Below are positions 37,328 through 51,100 of a stretch of 64,000 bases of DNA, in pieces. This DNA is from Lytechinus pictus. Lineage: Eukaryota > Echinodermata > Echinoidea > Temnopleuroida > Toxopneustidae. Position 1 is the first letter of the stretch. Each line of letters starts with the position of its first letter. The notes beneath the pieces are model-generated. The model ran no database searches. It was given only the letters and a program-made list of their open reading frames with translations, and was not told the origin of the DNA. The stretch is from the NCBI RefSeq assembly GCF_037042905.1, contig NC_087249.1:56078401-56142400 (forward strand), in the 5' to 3' direction. A program made the position numbers and the translations under genes.

Positions 37328-40300
37328 AGTAATTGCACATACGAATTAATCCGTAAACTTACAGCTACTTTCTAGTAAATTTACAAAGATTTGTACCGTA
37401 AACCACTCAATGTCTCCTTTTAAGAATGATTTTTACTACAATTACGGACAACGTCAGAAATTTTATCACTTACTTGATTTTTCTGTCAATTTTACAAATT
37501 TTTCCGTAGAAATTGCACTTTACAAATTACGAATTAATCTGTTAAATCTTGTCCGTAAACTTACATCTGCTTTACAGTAAATTTACAAGGATGTATCGTA
37601 AACGTCTCCTTACGTCAATAAATTTACCATAAACCTGGTTTTTCTGTAAAATTTACAAATTTTCCGAAGAAATTGCACTTTACACATAATACAAATTAAT
37701 CTGTTAAATCTTGTCCTTAAACTTACATCTACTTTACAGTAAATTTACAAGATGTATCGTAAACGTCTCCTTTCAATAAATGATCTTCACTACAATAACG
37801 GACAACGTCAGTAAATTTATCATTAACCTGATTTTTCTGTGAATTCTACAAAAGTTTCCGTAGTAATTGCACATACGAATTAATCCGTAAACTTACAGCT
37901 ACTTTTTAGTAAATTTACAAAGATTTGTACCGTAAACCACTCAACGTCTTCTTTTAAGAATGATCTTTACTACAATAACGGACAACGTCAGAAATTTTAT
38001 CACTTAATTGATTTTTCTGTGAATTTTACAAATTTTTCCGTAGAAATTGCACTTTAAAAATTACGAATTAATCTGTTAAATCTTGTCCGTAAACTTACAT
38101 CTGCTTTACAGTAAATTTACAAAGATGTATCGTAAACGTCTCCTTACGTCAGTAAATTTACCATGAACCTGATTTTTTTGTAAAATTTACAAATTTTCCA
38201 AAGAAATTGCACTTTACACATAATACAAATTAATCTGTTAAATCTTTTCCGTAAACTTACATCTACTTTACAGTAAATTTACAAGATGTATCGTAAACGT
38301 CTCCTTTCAATAAATGATCTTCACTACAATTACGGACAATGTCAGTAAATTAATCATCAACCTGATTTTTCTGAATATTCTACAAAGTTTCCGTAGAAAT
38401 TGCACTTTATGTGTTAAATCTTGTCCGTAAATTTACAGCTACACATACTTTGTGGTAAATTTACAAAGTACCGTAAACGTCGCCTTTCAATAATGATCTT
38501 CATTATAATTACGGACAACGTCAGTAAATTTATCATCAACCTGATTTTTCTGTAAATTCTACAAAGTTTCCGTAGAAATTGCACTTTATGTGTTAAATCT
38601 TGTTCGTAAATTTACAGCTACACATACTTTGTGGTAAATTTACAAAGTACCGTAAACGTCTCCTTTCAATAATGATCTTCACTACAATAACGGACAACAT
38701 CGGTAAATGTATCATTAACCTGATTTTTCTGTGAATTCTACAAAAGTTTCCGTAGTAATTGCACATACGAATTAGTCCGTAAACTTACAGCTACTTTTTA
38801 GTAAATTTACAAAGATTTGTACCGTAAACCACTCAACGTCTCCTTTTAAGAATGATCTTTACTACAATTACGGACAACGTCAGAAATTTTATCACTTACT
38901 TGATTTTTCTGTGAATTTTACAAATTTTTCCGTAGAAATTGCACTTTACAAATTATGAATTAATCTGTTAAGTCTTGTCCGTAAACTTACATCTGCTTTA
39001 CAGTAAATTTACAAAGATGTATCGTAAACGTCTCCTTACGTCGATAAATTTACCATAAACCTGATTTTTCTGTAAAATTTACAAATTTTCCGAAGAAATT
39101 GCACTTTACACATAATACAAATTAATCTGTTAAATCTTGTCCGTAAACTTACATCTACTTTACAGTAAATTTACAAGATGTATCGTAAACATCTCCTTTC
39201 AATAAATGATCTTCACTACAATTACGGACAACGTCAGTAAATTAATCATCAACCTGATTTTTCTGTAAATTCTACAGAGTTTCCGTAGAAATTGCACTTT
39301 ATGTGTTAAATCTTGTCCGTAAATTTACAGCTACACATACTTTGTGGTAAATTTACAAAGTACCGTAAACGTCTCCTTTCAATAATGATCTTCATTATAA
39401 ATTACGAATTAATCTGTTAAATCTTGTCCGTAAACTTACATCTGCTTTACAGTAAATTTACAAAGATGTATCGTAAACGTCTCCTTACGTCAGTAAATTT
39501 ACCATGAACCTGATTTTTTTGTAAAATTTACAAATTTTCCAAAGAAATTGCACTTTACACATAATACAAATTAATCTGTTAAATCTGGTCCGTAAACTTA
39601 CATCTACTTTACAGTAAATTTACAAGATGTATCGTAAACGTCTCCTTTCAATAAATGATCTTCACTACAATTACGGACAATGTCAGTAAATTAATCATCA
39701 ACCTGATTTTTCTGAATATTCTACAAAGTTTCTGTAGAAATTGCACTTTATGTGTTAAATCTTGTCCGTAAATTTACAGCTACACATACTTTGTGGTAAA
39801 TTTACAAAGTACCGTAAACGTCGCCTTTCAATAATGATCTTCATTATAATTACGGACAACGTCAGTAAATTTATCATCAACCTGATTTTTCTGTAAATTC
39901 TACAAAGTTTCCGTAGAAATTGCACTTTATGTGTTAAATCTTGTTCGTAAATTTACAGCTACACATACTTTGTGGTAAATTTACAAAGTACCGTAAACGT
40001 CTCCTTTCAATAATGATCTTCACTACAATAACGGACAACATCGGTAAATGTATCATTAACCTGATTTTTCTGTGAATTCTACAAAAGTTTCCGTAGTAAT
40101 TGCACATACGAATTAGTCCGTTAACTTACAGCTACTTTTTAGTAAATTTACAAAGATTTGTACCGTAAACCACTCAACGTCTCCTTTTAAGAATGATCTT
40201 TACTACAATTACGGACAACGTCAGAAATTTTATCACTTACTTGATTTTTCTGTGAATTTTACAAATTTTTCCGTAGAAATTGCACTTTACAAATTATGAA

Positions 40301-43300
40301 TTAATCTGTTAAATCTTGTCCGTAAACTTACATCTGCTTTACAGTAAATTTGCAAAGATGTATCGTAAACGTCTCCTTACGTCGATAAATTTACTATTAA
40401 CCTGATTTTTCTGTAAAATTTACAAATTTTCCGAAGAAATTGCACTTTACACATAATACAAATTAATCTGTTAAATCTTGTCCGTAAACTTACATCTACT
40501 TTACAGTAAATTTACAAGATGTATCGTAAACATCTCCTTTCAATAAATGATCTTCACTACAATTACGGACAACGTCAGTAAATTAATCATCAACCTGATT
40601 TTTCTGTAAATTCTACAGAGTTTCCGTAGAAATTGCACTTTATGTGTTAAATCTTGTCCGTAAATTTACAGCTACACATACTTTGTGGTAAATTTACAAA
40701 GTACCGTAAACGTCTCCTTTCAATAATGATCTTCATTATAATTACGGACAACGTCAGTAAATTTATCACCAACCTGATTTTTCTGTGAATTCTACAAAAG
40801 TTTCCGTAGTAATTGCACTTTACAAATTACGAATTAATCTGTTAAATATTGTCCGTAAACTTACATCTGCTTTACAGTAAATTTACAAAGATGTATCGTA
40901 AACGTCTCCTTACGTCAATAAATTTACCATAAACCTGATTTTTCTGTAAAATTTACAAATTTTCCGAAGAAATTGCACTTTATGTGTTAAATCTTGTCCG
41001 TAAATTTACAGCTACACATACTTTGTGGTAAATTTACAAAGTACCGTAAACGTCTCCTTTCAATAATGATCTTCACCACAATAACGGACAACGTCAGTAA
41101 ATTTATCATTAACCTGATTTCTCTGTGAATTCTACAAAAGTTTCCGTAGTAATTGCACTTTACAAATTACGAATTAATCTGTTAAATCTTGTCCGTAAAC
41201 TTACATCTGCTTTACAGTAAATTTACAAAGATGTATCGTAAACGTCTCCTTACGTCAATAAATTTACCATAAACCTGATTTTTCTGTAAAATTTACAAAT
41301 TTTCCGAAGAAATTGCACTTGACACATAATACAAATTAATCTGTTAAATCTTTTCCGTAAACTTACATCTACTTTACAGTAAATTTACAAGATGTATCGT
41401 AAACGTCTCCTTTCAATAAATGATCTCCACTACAATTACGGACAACGTCAGTAAATTTATCATCAACCTGATTTTTCTCTAAATTCTACAAAGTTTCCGT
41501 AGAAATTGCACTTTATGTGTTAAATCTTGTCCATAAATTTACAGCTACACATACTTTGTGGTAAATTTACAAAGTACCGTAAACGTCTCCTTTCAATAAT
41601 GATCTTCATTATAATTACGGACAACGTCAGTAAATTGATCATCAACCTGATTTTTCTGTAAATTCTACAAAGTTTCCATAGAAATTGCACTTTATGTGTT
41701 AAATCTTGTCCGTAAATTTACAACTACACATACTTTGTGGTAAATTTACAAAGTACCGTAAACGTCTCCTTTCAATAATGATCTTCACCACAATAACGGA
41801 CAACGTCAGTAAATTTATCATTAACCTGATTTTTCTGTGAATTCTAAGAAAGTTTCCGTAGTAATTGCACTTTACAAATTACGAATTAATCTGTTAAATC
41901 TTGTCCGTAAACTTACATCTGCTTTACAGTAAATTTACAAAGATGTATCGTAAACGTCTCCTTACAGCAATAAATTTACCATAAACCTGATTTTTCTGTA
42001 AAATTTACAAATTTTCCGAAGAAATTGCACTTTACACATAATACAAATTAATCTGTTAAATCTTGTCCGTAAACTTACATCTACTTTACAGTAAATTTAC
42101 AAGATGTATCGTAAACGTCTCTTTTCAATAAATGATCTTCACTACAATTATGGACAATGTCAGTAAATTAATCATCAACCTGATTTTTCTGTAAATTCTA
42201 CAAAGTTTCCGTAGAAATTGCACTTTATGTGTTAAATCTTGTCCGTAAATTTACAGCTACACATACTTTGTGGTAAATTTACAAAGTACCGTAAACGTCT
42301 CCTTTCAATAATGATCTTCACTACAATAACGGACAACGTCAGTAAATTTATCATTAACCTGATTTTTCTGTGAATTCTACAAAAGTTTCCGTAGTAATTG
42401 CACATACGAATTAATCCGTAAACTTACAGCTACTTTCTAGTAAATTTACAAAGATTTGTACCGTAAACCACTCAATGTCTCCTTTTAAGAATGATCTTTA
42501 CTACAATTACGGACAACGTCAGAAATTTTATCACTTACTTGATTTTTCTGTCAATTTTACAAATTTTTCCGTAGAAATTGCACTTGACAAATTACAAATT
42601 ATTCTGTTAAATCTTGTCCGTAAACTTACATCTGCTTTACAGTATATTTACAAGGATGTATCGTAAACGTCTCCTTACGTCAATAAATTTACCATAAACC
42701 TGGTTTTTCTGTAAAATTTACAAATTTTCCGAAGAAATTGCACTTTACACATAATACAAATTAATCTGTTAAATCTTGTCCTTAAACTTACATCTACTTT
42801 ACAGTAAATTTACAAGATGTATCGTATACGTCTCCTTTCAATAAATGATCTTCACTACAATTACGGACAATGTAAGTAAATTAATCATCAACCTGATTTT
42901 TCTGTAAATTCTACAAAGTTTCCGTAGAAATTGCACTTTATGTGTTAAATCTTGTCCGTAAATTTACAGCTACACATACTTTGTGGTAAATTTACAAAGT
43001 ACCGTAAACGTCGCCTTTCAATAATGATCTTCATTATAATTACGGACAACGTCAGTAAATTTATCATCAACCTGATTTTTCTGTAAATTCTACAAAGTTT
43101 CCGTAGAAATTGCACTTTATGTGTTAAATCTTGTTCGTAAATTTACAGCTACACATACTTTGTGGTAAATTTACAAAGTACCGTAAACGTCTCCTTTCAA
43201 TAATGATCTTCACTACAATAACGGACAACATCGGTAAATGTATCATTAACCTGATTTTTCTGTGAATTCTACAAAAGTTTCCGTAGTAATTGCACATACG

Positions 43301-44945
43301 AATTAATCCGTAAACTTACAGCTACTTTTTAGTAAATTTACAAAGATTTGTACCGTAAACCACTCAACGTCTCCTTTTAAGAATGATCTTTACTACAATT
43401 ACGGACAACGTCAGAAATTTTATCACTTACTTGATTTTTCTGTGAATTTTACAAATTTTTCCGTAGAAATTGCACTTTACAAATTATGAATTAATCTGTT
43501 AAATCTTGTCCGTAAACTTACATCTGCTTTACAGTAAATTTACAAAGATGTATCGTAAACGTCTCCTTACGTCGATAAATTTACCATAAACCTGATTTTT
43601 CTGTAAAATTTACAAATTTTCCGAAGAAATTGCACTTTACACATAATACAAATTAATCTGTTAAATCTTGTCCGTAAACTTACATCTACTTTACAGTAAA
43701 TTTACAAGATGTATCGTAAACATCTCCTTTCAATAAATGATCTTCACTACAATTACGCACAACGTCAGTAAATTAATCATCAACCTGATTTTTCTGTAAA
43801 TTCTACAGAGTTTCCGTAGAAATTGCACTTTATGTGTTAAATCTTGTCCGTAAATTTACAGCTACACATACTTTGTGGTAAATTTACAAAGTACCGTAAA
43901 CGTCTCCTTTCAATAATGATCTTCATTATAATTACGGACAACGTCAGTAAATTTATCACCAACCTGATTTTTCTGTGAATTCTACAAAAGTTTCCGTAGT
44001 AATTGCACTTTACAAATTACGAATTAATCTGTTAAATATTGTCCGTAAACTTACATCTGCTTTACAGTAAATTTACAAAGATGTATCGTAAACGTCTGCT
44101 TACGTCAATAAATTTACCATAAACCTGATTTTTCTGTAAAATTTACAAATTTTCCGAAGAAATTGCACTTGACACATAATACAAATTAATCTGTTAAATC
44201 TTTTCCGTAAACTTACATCTACTTTACAGTAAATTTACAAGATGTATCGTAAACGTCTCCTTTCAATAAATGATCTCCACTACAATTACGGACGTCAGTA
44301 AATTTATCATTAACCTGATTTTTCTGTGAATTCTACAGAGTTTCCGTAGAAATTGCACTTTATGTGTTAAATCTTGTCCGTAAATTTACAGCTACACATA
44401 CTTTGTGGTAAATTTGCAAAGTACCGTAAACGTCTCCTTTCAATAATGATCTTCACTACAATAACGGACAACATCGGTAAATGTATCATTAACCTGATTT
44501 TTCTGTGAATTCTACAAAAGTTTCCGTAGTAATTGCACATACGAATTAATCCGTAAACTTACAGCTACTTTTTAGTAAATTTACAAAGATTTGTACCGTA
44601 AACCACTCAACGTCTCCTTTTAAGAATGATCTTTACTACAATTACGGACAACGTCAGAAATTTTATCACTTACTTGATTTTTCTGTCAATTTTACAAATT
44701 TTTCCGTAGAAATTGCACTTTACAAATTACGAATTAATCTGTTAAATCTTGTCCGTAAACTTACATCTACTTTACAGTAAATTTACAAGATGTATCGTAA
44801 ACGTCTCCTTTCAATAAATGATCTTCACTACAATTACGAACAACGTCAGTAAATTAATCATCAACCTGATTTTTCTGTAAATTCTACAAAGTTTCCGTAG
44901 AAATTGCACTTTATGTGTTAAATCTTGTCCGTAAATTTACAGCTA

Positions 44946-45130
44946 CACACGCCGAGCGCCTGACAAAGAAGGCAGAAGGTCCAATTTTTAAAGTCTTCGG
45001 TGTGACTCGGCCAGGGATCGAACCCACGACCTTCTGTTCTTGTGGAGCTGAGTGACGGTTGCTCATTCTCGGGCCAGCGCTCTGACTCTGAAAGTTCACC
45101 AATCGATCGTTCTTCAGGACCATACACTAT
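44946..45130 (-). mobile_element. tRNA-derived SINE fragment
   Basis: On the minus strand AGAGCGCTGGCCCGAGAATG is followed by GGTCGTGGGTTCGATCCCTGG, containing a clean pol III B box (GGTTCGATCC; plus-strand 45014-45024). A SINE-like body then ends CAGGCGCTCGGCGTGTG exactly where the satellite begins. Two short minus-strand frames overlap it and are not genes. The head is tRNA-like but carries an extra segment between the anticodon-arm-like part and the B box. Confidence 0.78.
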
Positions 45131-47345
45131 ATATCTCTGTGACATTAATTGTGACTATCCCCACCGATTCTGCAGTATAATGGGGGTATCTTATAATCTT
45201 GACCAACTTCTGCATTAGTGATATTTGAATTTGATCATTAAAAGCGAACCGTATAAAGGTTAAAAATGTTGATTCATAAGATTCCTTAATTTGTTGAAGT
45301 TTTGGATCATACATGACAGTGATGACACCATTTATAAAAATGACTATTATTGACTAATACATGACAATGACTACTAACCATTATTGTACGCAGAGTATAT
45401 CATCCATGGCTTTCCGCCAAAATGGCACAATAATATGGCGGCACAACAAATAGACCCTATTATTTCACACTTTTGAGTGAGATGGTCTCCACAAAACGTC
45501 CGGTGCGTCCCTATAACATGCAGATCTCACTTTTTCTGCCCCATCCCTCCCGGCTCCACTTTCCCCCCAAAAAAAAATACTGGCGGCATTTTCATCTGGT
45601 AGTTACTGGTCATCATTTTGAAATGAACATTCATAACTGTCCTAACTGTCTTCTGAAGGAGGGGTGTGTTAAAATCCCTTCCAGATAATGGCGTTTATGC
45701 TATTTAATAGCTTCAACGCTATATAGTCAGTACGTACGGTGGCAGTCTTCCATTCATCGAGCGAAAACACGATTTAAAAAAAAAAAAACATCTTTTAGCG
45801 AGAGAATTCTAAAATTAGTAAAATTTGTGGGTTCCGCGGAGTGTATTTTGATTCAGGGATAATGAATATTATTTCAGTTTTCTTATTATTTCCTGACAGT
45901 TGTGAATGATTTGAGTGTGACATGAGCTGATAAATGGAACTTTTACTGTACGTGACAGATTTGTGTAACTGTTGGCTTTCCATCACAACTTTAGACCAGA
46001 GTTTAAATTAAAACACAGCTCAGAATACAGGCCTATGAAAAGCAATTCTGAATAGTGGCCATTTCAATTTTTTTTACATCCATTCAAACATAATACAAAG
46101 TAATATAAATCAGATACAAATTAATGGATCGGCATTTTAAAGAAAAATAATTTTAAAAAGAGCACAATGAAATGGCGGGGGGGGGGGGGGGGGGTCACTA
46201 AAAGCAAAGGATCTCCCTCGAAAAATGTAAAAAAAATAATAATTTGGTACTAAATATTGTAAAAGCGTATATACATGCATAAATAAGAAAAATCAGACTG
46301 AGGTAAGCAGTATTTAAAATACAGACCAGATGCAGGTTCAGTCATTACAAAGACGTCTTGTCCCCCCCCCCCATCAAAATGTCCTGGTGCCTCCACTGTG
46401 ATATAGTGAGTAGAGGCCCTTATATGCATGAATGTATCATTACCATGATTAGTGGATTAGACCCAGCGTATGATCTGAACGGAGCAAGGGACCGTTCATC
46501 GTGCAAAGTGCAAAGAAAGAAAGAATATCGAGAAAAATATCGATTGGCTCCTTCCCCGAGCTTGTCATTGATCGATCAACACAAGGTCCGAAACTACAAA
46601 CTCTGTGTACGGGATATGGATCCAGGCTTATAAGTTTCCTACTTCAAGGAGTATTGTAAACATACAAGCTCTTGCATGTAGACAGTAAGCAACTCATTTA
46701 TTTTCAGTTTTTTTTCTCGCAATTGTTGACACGAGTGTTGGCGATGTTGTTCATTCATATATTTGAAAGAAGTACGTCAGGTTTGCTGTGGACTTATAAG
46801 TCTTGATTCAGTATAGCAGATGAACGTGTAAGTATTTTTCATTACCCGTGTTATCTAATGTTTGTTTTACTTATATTCAATATCTAAATCTACGTGGAAG
46901 GATATACCAAAGTCAAGGTGCCGTATATACTGCGGTGAATACATATAAATATTCACATGAACATCATGTCTGTTTCATAATTCATCATACAATATAATAT
47001 TGACATTGATAAGTAAAGAGTGTCAAATTATTATTGCATGAATAAGGATACGTAATATGATTAAATCACAATCTAATTCAATCTTTGAATAACGTGGTAG
47101 ATATTAATTTGTTGTTTGGTAGTAAAACGATTTTTTTTTTTTGGGGGGGGTCAGAGATTAGCGATTAATCGTACACTATATTTTCACGATTGATTGTACA
47201 TTGTAACCAATGCAATCAATCGTATAAAAATGTTCTACGATCATTGCTAAGCTTTGTGTTACGGGCCTCTAGTCTCCTTTACAAGAACACTAACTATTTG
47301 TCGTCTTGAATGCCACTTTGATTTTGCCAAACAAAGTGGATGAAC
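45131..47345. other. Intergenic DNA upstream of the host gene
   Basis: Mostly unique-looking AT-rich sequence with homopolymer tracts (A-run near 45780, 17-G run near 46177, C-run near 46363). A 91-codon plus-strand frame at 46358-46633 has no recognisable motif and starts in a C-run. At 47160-47235 short inverted words around CGATTGATTGTACA occur. No promoter of the downstream gene could be pinned down. Confidence 0.45.
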
Positions 47346-47349
47346 TTAA

Positions 47350-47700
47350 AGGACAAGTCCACCCCAACAAAATGTTGATTTGAATAAAAAGAGAAAAATC
47401 CAACAAGAATAACACACAAAATTTCATCAAAATCGGATGTAAAGTAATAAAGTTATGACATTTTTAAAACAGTTATATGCACATCCTGGTCGGTATGCCA
47501 ACGATGATGGGACTAATGATATTATCCACTCACTATTTCTTTTGTATGTCATTATATGAAATGAAATATTTTGATTTTCTCCTCACTGTCATGCGAACAA
47601 CGTTTTAATCTTCCCTGAACATGTTGAATTGCCCTTGTTTTATCATTTTATGGTTCAGTCAAGTTGGCCATTATTGACAAATCTTGAAATCTGTAAAAAT
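47350..47700. mobile_element. TTAA MITE, partial
   Basis: Starts directly after TTAA (47346-47349) with AGGACAAGTCCACCCC, then ATTTCATCAAAATCGGATG and AAGTTATGACATTTT, as in echinoid TTAA MITEs. The right part contains CATGTTGAATTG and GGTTCAGTCAAGTTGG, words I associate with the interior of the same family. The right terminal repeat is missing or unrecognisable. Confidence 0.65.
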
Positions 47701-48028
47701 AAAATTATCTCGTGTAATAATTGGGTGCCTATGTCTTGCGCACGGGTTCCAGTTAAGACGTATAATGACATTTCTGAGCATTTTTAAATTGGGAGTGTAC
47801 AAAATGTATTTTCAAGCATCTTCCATGTTTTTATTCTCAACTGGTGAGACGTATATAAGGTTATAAGTCGATCGAGAAAATTAATGCTAATAAGTGATCT
47901 TTTTTAGAAATGACCTATGGAATCAACACTCGAGGAGAATACAAGATTGTGATATCCATCATGCTGTGTCATACGGGATATATGCTCTGAGAATATTTTC
48001 GTCCTATTTTTCAGATCACCCCCACACA

Positions 48029-48116
48029 ATGAAGCTGTTTCAAGACTTCTACCGGGTTTCAATCTTAATGATTATTTTGACCATCCCTCTATTCGTATTC
48101 ATCTTAAGGGATTATG
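48029..48116 (+). CDS. Exon 1: cytoplasmic tail and signal anchor
   Basis: Begins MKLFQDFYRVS and continues with a hydrophobic stretch of about 17 residues (ILMIILTIPLFVFIL), ending RDY plus one base. Donor G|GTAAGT at 48117 is close to consensus. The frame is open upstream to 47894 but has no other ATG. Confidence 0.75.
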
Positions 48117-51100
48117 GTAAGTATAATTGATTTTTGTGTGTAAGACAATTCACGAATGGAAGGATGTCAAACCTTGTCACCATGCACAAGAAAAAAAAAT
48201 GTTCAAATACAGTAGTATTTAGTAGCAGAAGAAGAATTAGAAGTGGTAATAATAGACGTAGTAGACAAAGAAGAAGAAGAAAAAGAAATAGATGATGAAG
48301 AAGAAGAAGAAGAAGAAATAGTAGTAGTAATAGTAGCAGTATAAGTAGTAGTCGTCGTCGTATAGCTGTTGTTGTTGTAATACATAGTACACTGTTAGAA
48401 AAATTTCCGTTTTTTAACGGAAAAAGTCCGGCAGCAGAATTTCCGGACTTTTTTTTTTTTCCCGTAAATTTACAGAAAGTGGTAATTTAAGGAAAAGTTC
48501 TGTAAAATATACAAGATTCCGTAAATTACAATTCTTGAAAATACGGACTTTATTTACGGAAACTTTACAGAAAATTTACATAAATTAACATGATTCCGTA
48601 TAAATAATTAACGGGAAAAAAAAATTTGTCCGGAAATTTTGCTGCCGGAATTTTTTTTTTTTGTCCGTAATTTTACGGATTCCTTTTCCGTAAAATTACC
48701 GTACTTTTACCAAATTCCCATGTAAAATACGGATTTTATGTACGGAAATTTTACAGAAAATTTACGTGAATTAACATGATTCCGTATAAATAATTAACGG
48801 AAAAAAAAAATTTGTCCGGAAATTTTGCTGCCGGAATTTTTTTTTTTTTGTCCGTAATTTTACGGATTCCTTTTCCGTAAAATTACCGTACTTTTACAAA
48901 TTCCCATGTAAAATATGGATATTATTTACGGAAATTTTACAGAAAATTTACGTGAATTGACATGATTCCGTATAAATAATTAACGGAAAAAAAAATTTGT
49001 CCAGAAATTTTGCTGCCGGAATTTTTTTTTTTAATCCGTAATTTTACGGATTCCTTTTCCGTAAAATTACCGTACTTTTACAAATTCCCATGTAAAATAT
49101 GGATATTATTTACGGAAATTTTACAGAAAATTTACGTGAATTAACATGATTCCGTATAAATAATTAACGGAAAAAAAAAATTTGTCCAGAAATTTAGCTG
49201 CCGGAATTTTTTTTTTTTTGTCCGTAATTTTACGGATTCCTTTTCCGTAAAATTACCGTACTTTTACAAATTCCCATGTAAAATATGGATATTATTTACG
49301 GAAATTTTACAGAAAATTTACGTGAATTAACATGATTCCGTATAAATAATTAACGGAAAAAAAAAATTTGTCCAGAAATTTTGCTGCCGGAATTTTTTTT
49401 TTTAATCCGTAATTTTACGGATTCCTTTTCCGTAAAATTACCGTACTTTTACAAAATTCCCATGTAAATTTACACATTTCCGTAAAAAAACAAGTTTACA
49501 GAATTCTTAAATTTTTTACAGATATTTTTTAATCAGTAGATACCTTACAATAGGAACGCTGATTTGCTATTTAAACATGTACTCCCAAACACATGGTAGA
49601 TTGTATGAATGCATTCACTTAAGGCCTGATCAAAAATTGTGTTGCCCTTTTCTGACCTGGACAAATCGGGCCAGCTTTTTTCAATAATTTTTTTCATACT
49701 AAGCTTACTATTTCTAGAATAAAACATGGCAACAGTGATTGTGTCTCGCCCACTCATGAAAATAACCAGAAATATCGTGATTTGCGAGGGCACACAACAT
49801 AATTGTATTGAAACTTCATTGTGAAATGACTGGGATGGAATAACACTTGTCATAAGAGCCTTGCACATAAACTTTAATGTTGACCTGTAAATTCAATTCA
49901 ATTCAAAATGGTTTATTAAAAATCCTTTCTTTGCGGCAAAAGCCGAATTGCGAAAATTTACATTTCAAACAAAATCATCAATAACAAGGTAAAAAAACTT
50001 ATAGTACTACGAACAAATTTCAATCTAGACATATGTAACAAAGTATATCATAAATAAATTTAAATTGATACTCACTGATCAATAAAAAAAATTGAAAAAT
50101 ATTCAAAATACATGTAAATATGAGTGGATAGAGGAAATGAATTGGAAAGCAGAAAGAAATAGAAATAGTGGAAGAGAGAAGAGAGGCAGAGAGAGAGAGA
50201 GAGAAGAGAAGAAATTGATGGTGGAAGGGAAACAGAGAGAAAAGGGCGAAGAAGCAATTCAATTCAATTCAATTCAATTCAATTCATTTATTTTCTCTTT
50301 CAATCTTTTTACATTTACAATGATAGTTCAATATACATTATAACAAAATATAACATTTAAATCATTTTTTTATAATACAATAATACCATGAAATCGAAAG
50401 GGAAGGAGACCAACTAAAAAGCAGAGCTTGTAGGGTGAAGGCCCCCTTTTATAAGTAAATTTTATGAATAAAAAATAAGATAAAATTAAGAAATAAACAA
50501 TATATATAAAATGAATAAAAAATAAACAAATAAAAATAAATAAATAATAATAAAAATAAATGATTCAGTATTCACTGTATACAGAAATCATAAAACGATT
50601 AAACATATATACAAAGATAAATTAATAAACACATTTACATATTAAATTCTGAATTACATTACTTTGGGAAAAAACGATAATCTAATATGCTGCAATAATA
50701 CATATTTTGGCAATTGTTATGACTTCAATTCAAATATTAAGTTTACGACTAGATATCAGTGAATAATTGCTCATATGAAAGAAAAATATTTTGATTAACA
50801 AAGTAAAATTAAATGAAATGAAACTTGAGTTCGCCAACATAAAGAGAACTCAACATTAGAATTAGTATGTAATCTGCATTTTATAAAAAACAATCTCTTA
50901 ATGATATCACATTTTAAGAGTCCAATGAATGATGAGTTCTTTAATTCTCAGCCATTCGTAGTTTGATATTATTATACATGTAACGATAGGGGAAGATATA
51001 TACAAAAAAAACTACTCCTTGTAATCAATTCTTTAAGAGTTAAAGGTAAATGCTAGTTTTGGTAACGATATCAAAATGAGTTTGTACAGAATCCAATGAA

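Larger units (their letters stand above)
24152..44945. repeat. Megasatellite array, right block
   Basis: Same monomer family and orientation as 1-11312, continuing in register after the TA duplication. The segment just right of the element (24154-25130) parallels about 7180-8155 of the left block almost base for base. The block contains a 5,891-bp tandem duplication and two copies of a 690-bp inserted element. It ends within a monomer (after AAATTTACAGCTACACA) at the SINE fragment. Confidence 0.97.

Noticed and set aside
1-44945. CRISPR-like regular array
   Set aside because: Units are full tandem monomers of 160-193 bp without short repeats separated by unique spacers, and the context is eukaryotic.
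45014-45024. Possible tRNA gene from the B box
   Set aside because: No full cloverleaf, extra sequence between the arms and a SINE-like body downstream; a tRNA-derived SINE fits better.
46170-46195. Long G-run as a G-quadruplex or regulatory site
   Set aside because: Similar G- or C-runs occur at many places (18319, 20690, 22760, 61261, 62895, 63437), some of them MITE termini; nothing ties this one to regulation.
46358-46633. 91-codon frame upstream of the host gene
   Set aside because: No recognisable motif, begins in a C homopolymer, and no splice or promoter support; possible but not supportable.
48203-48385. Ser/Thr-rich 60-codon minus-strand frame
   Set aside because: Translation of a trinucleotide microsatellite.
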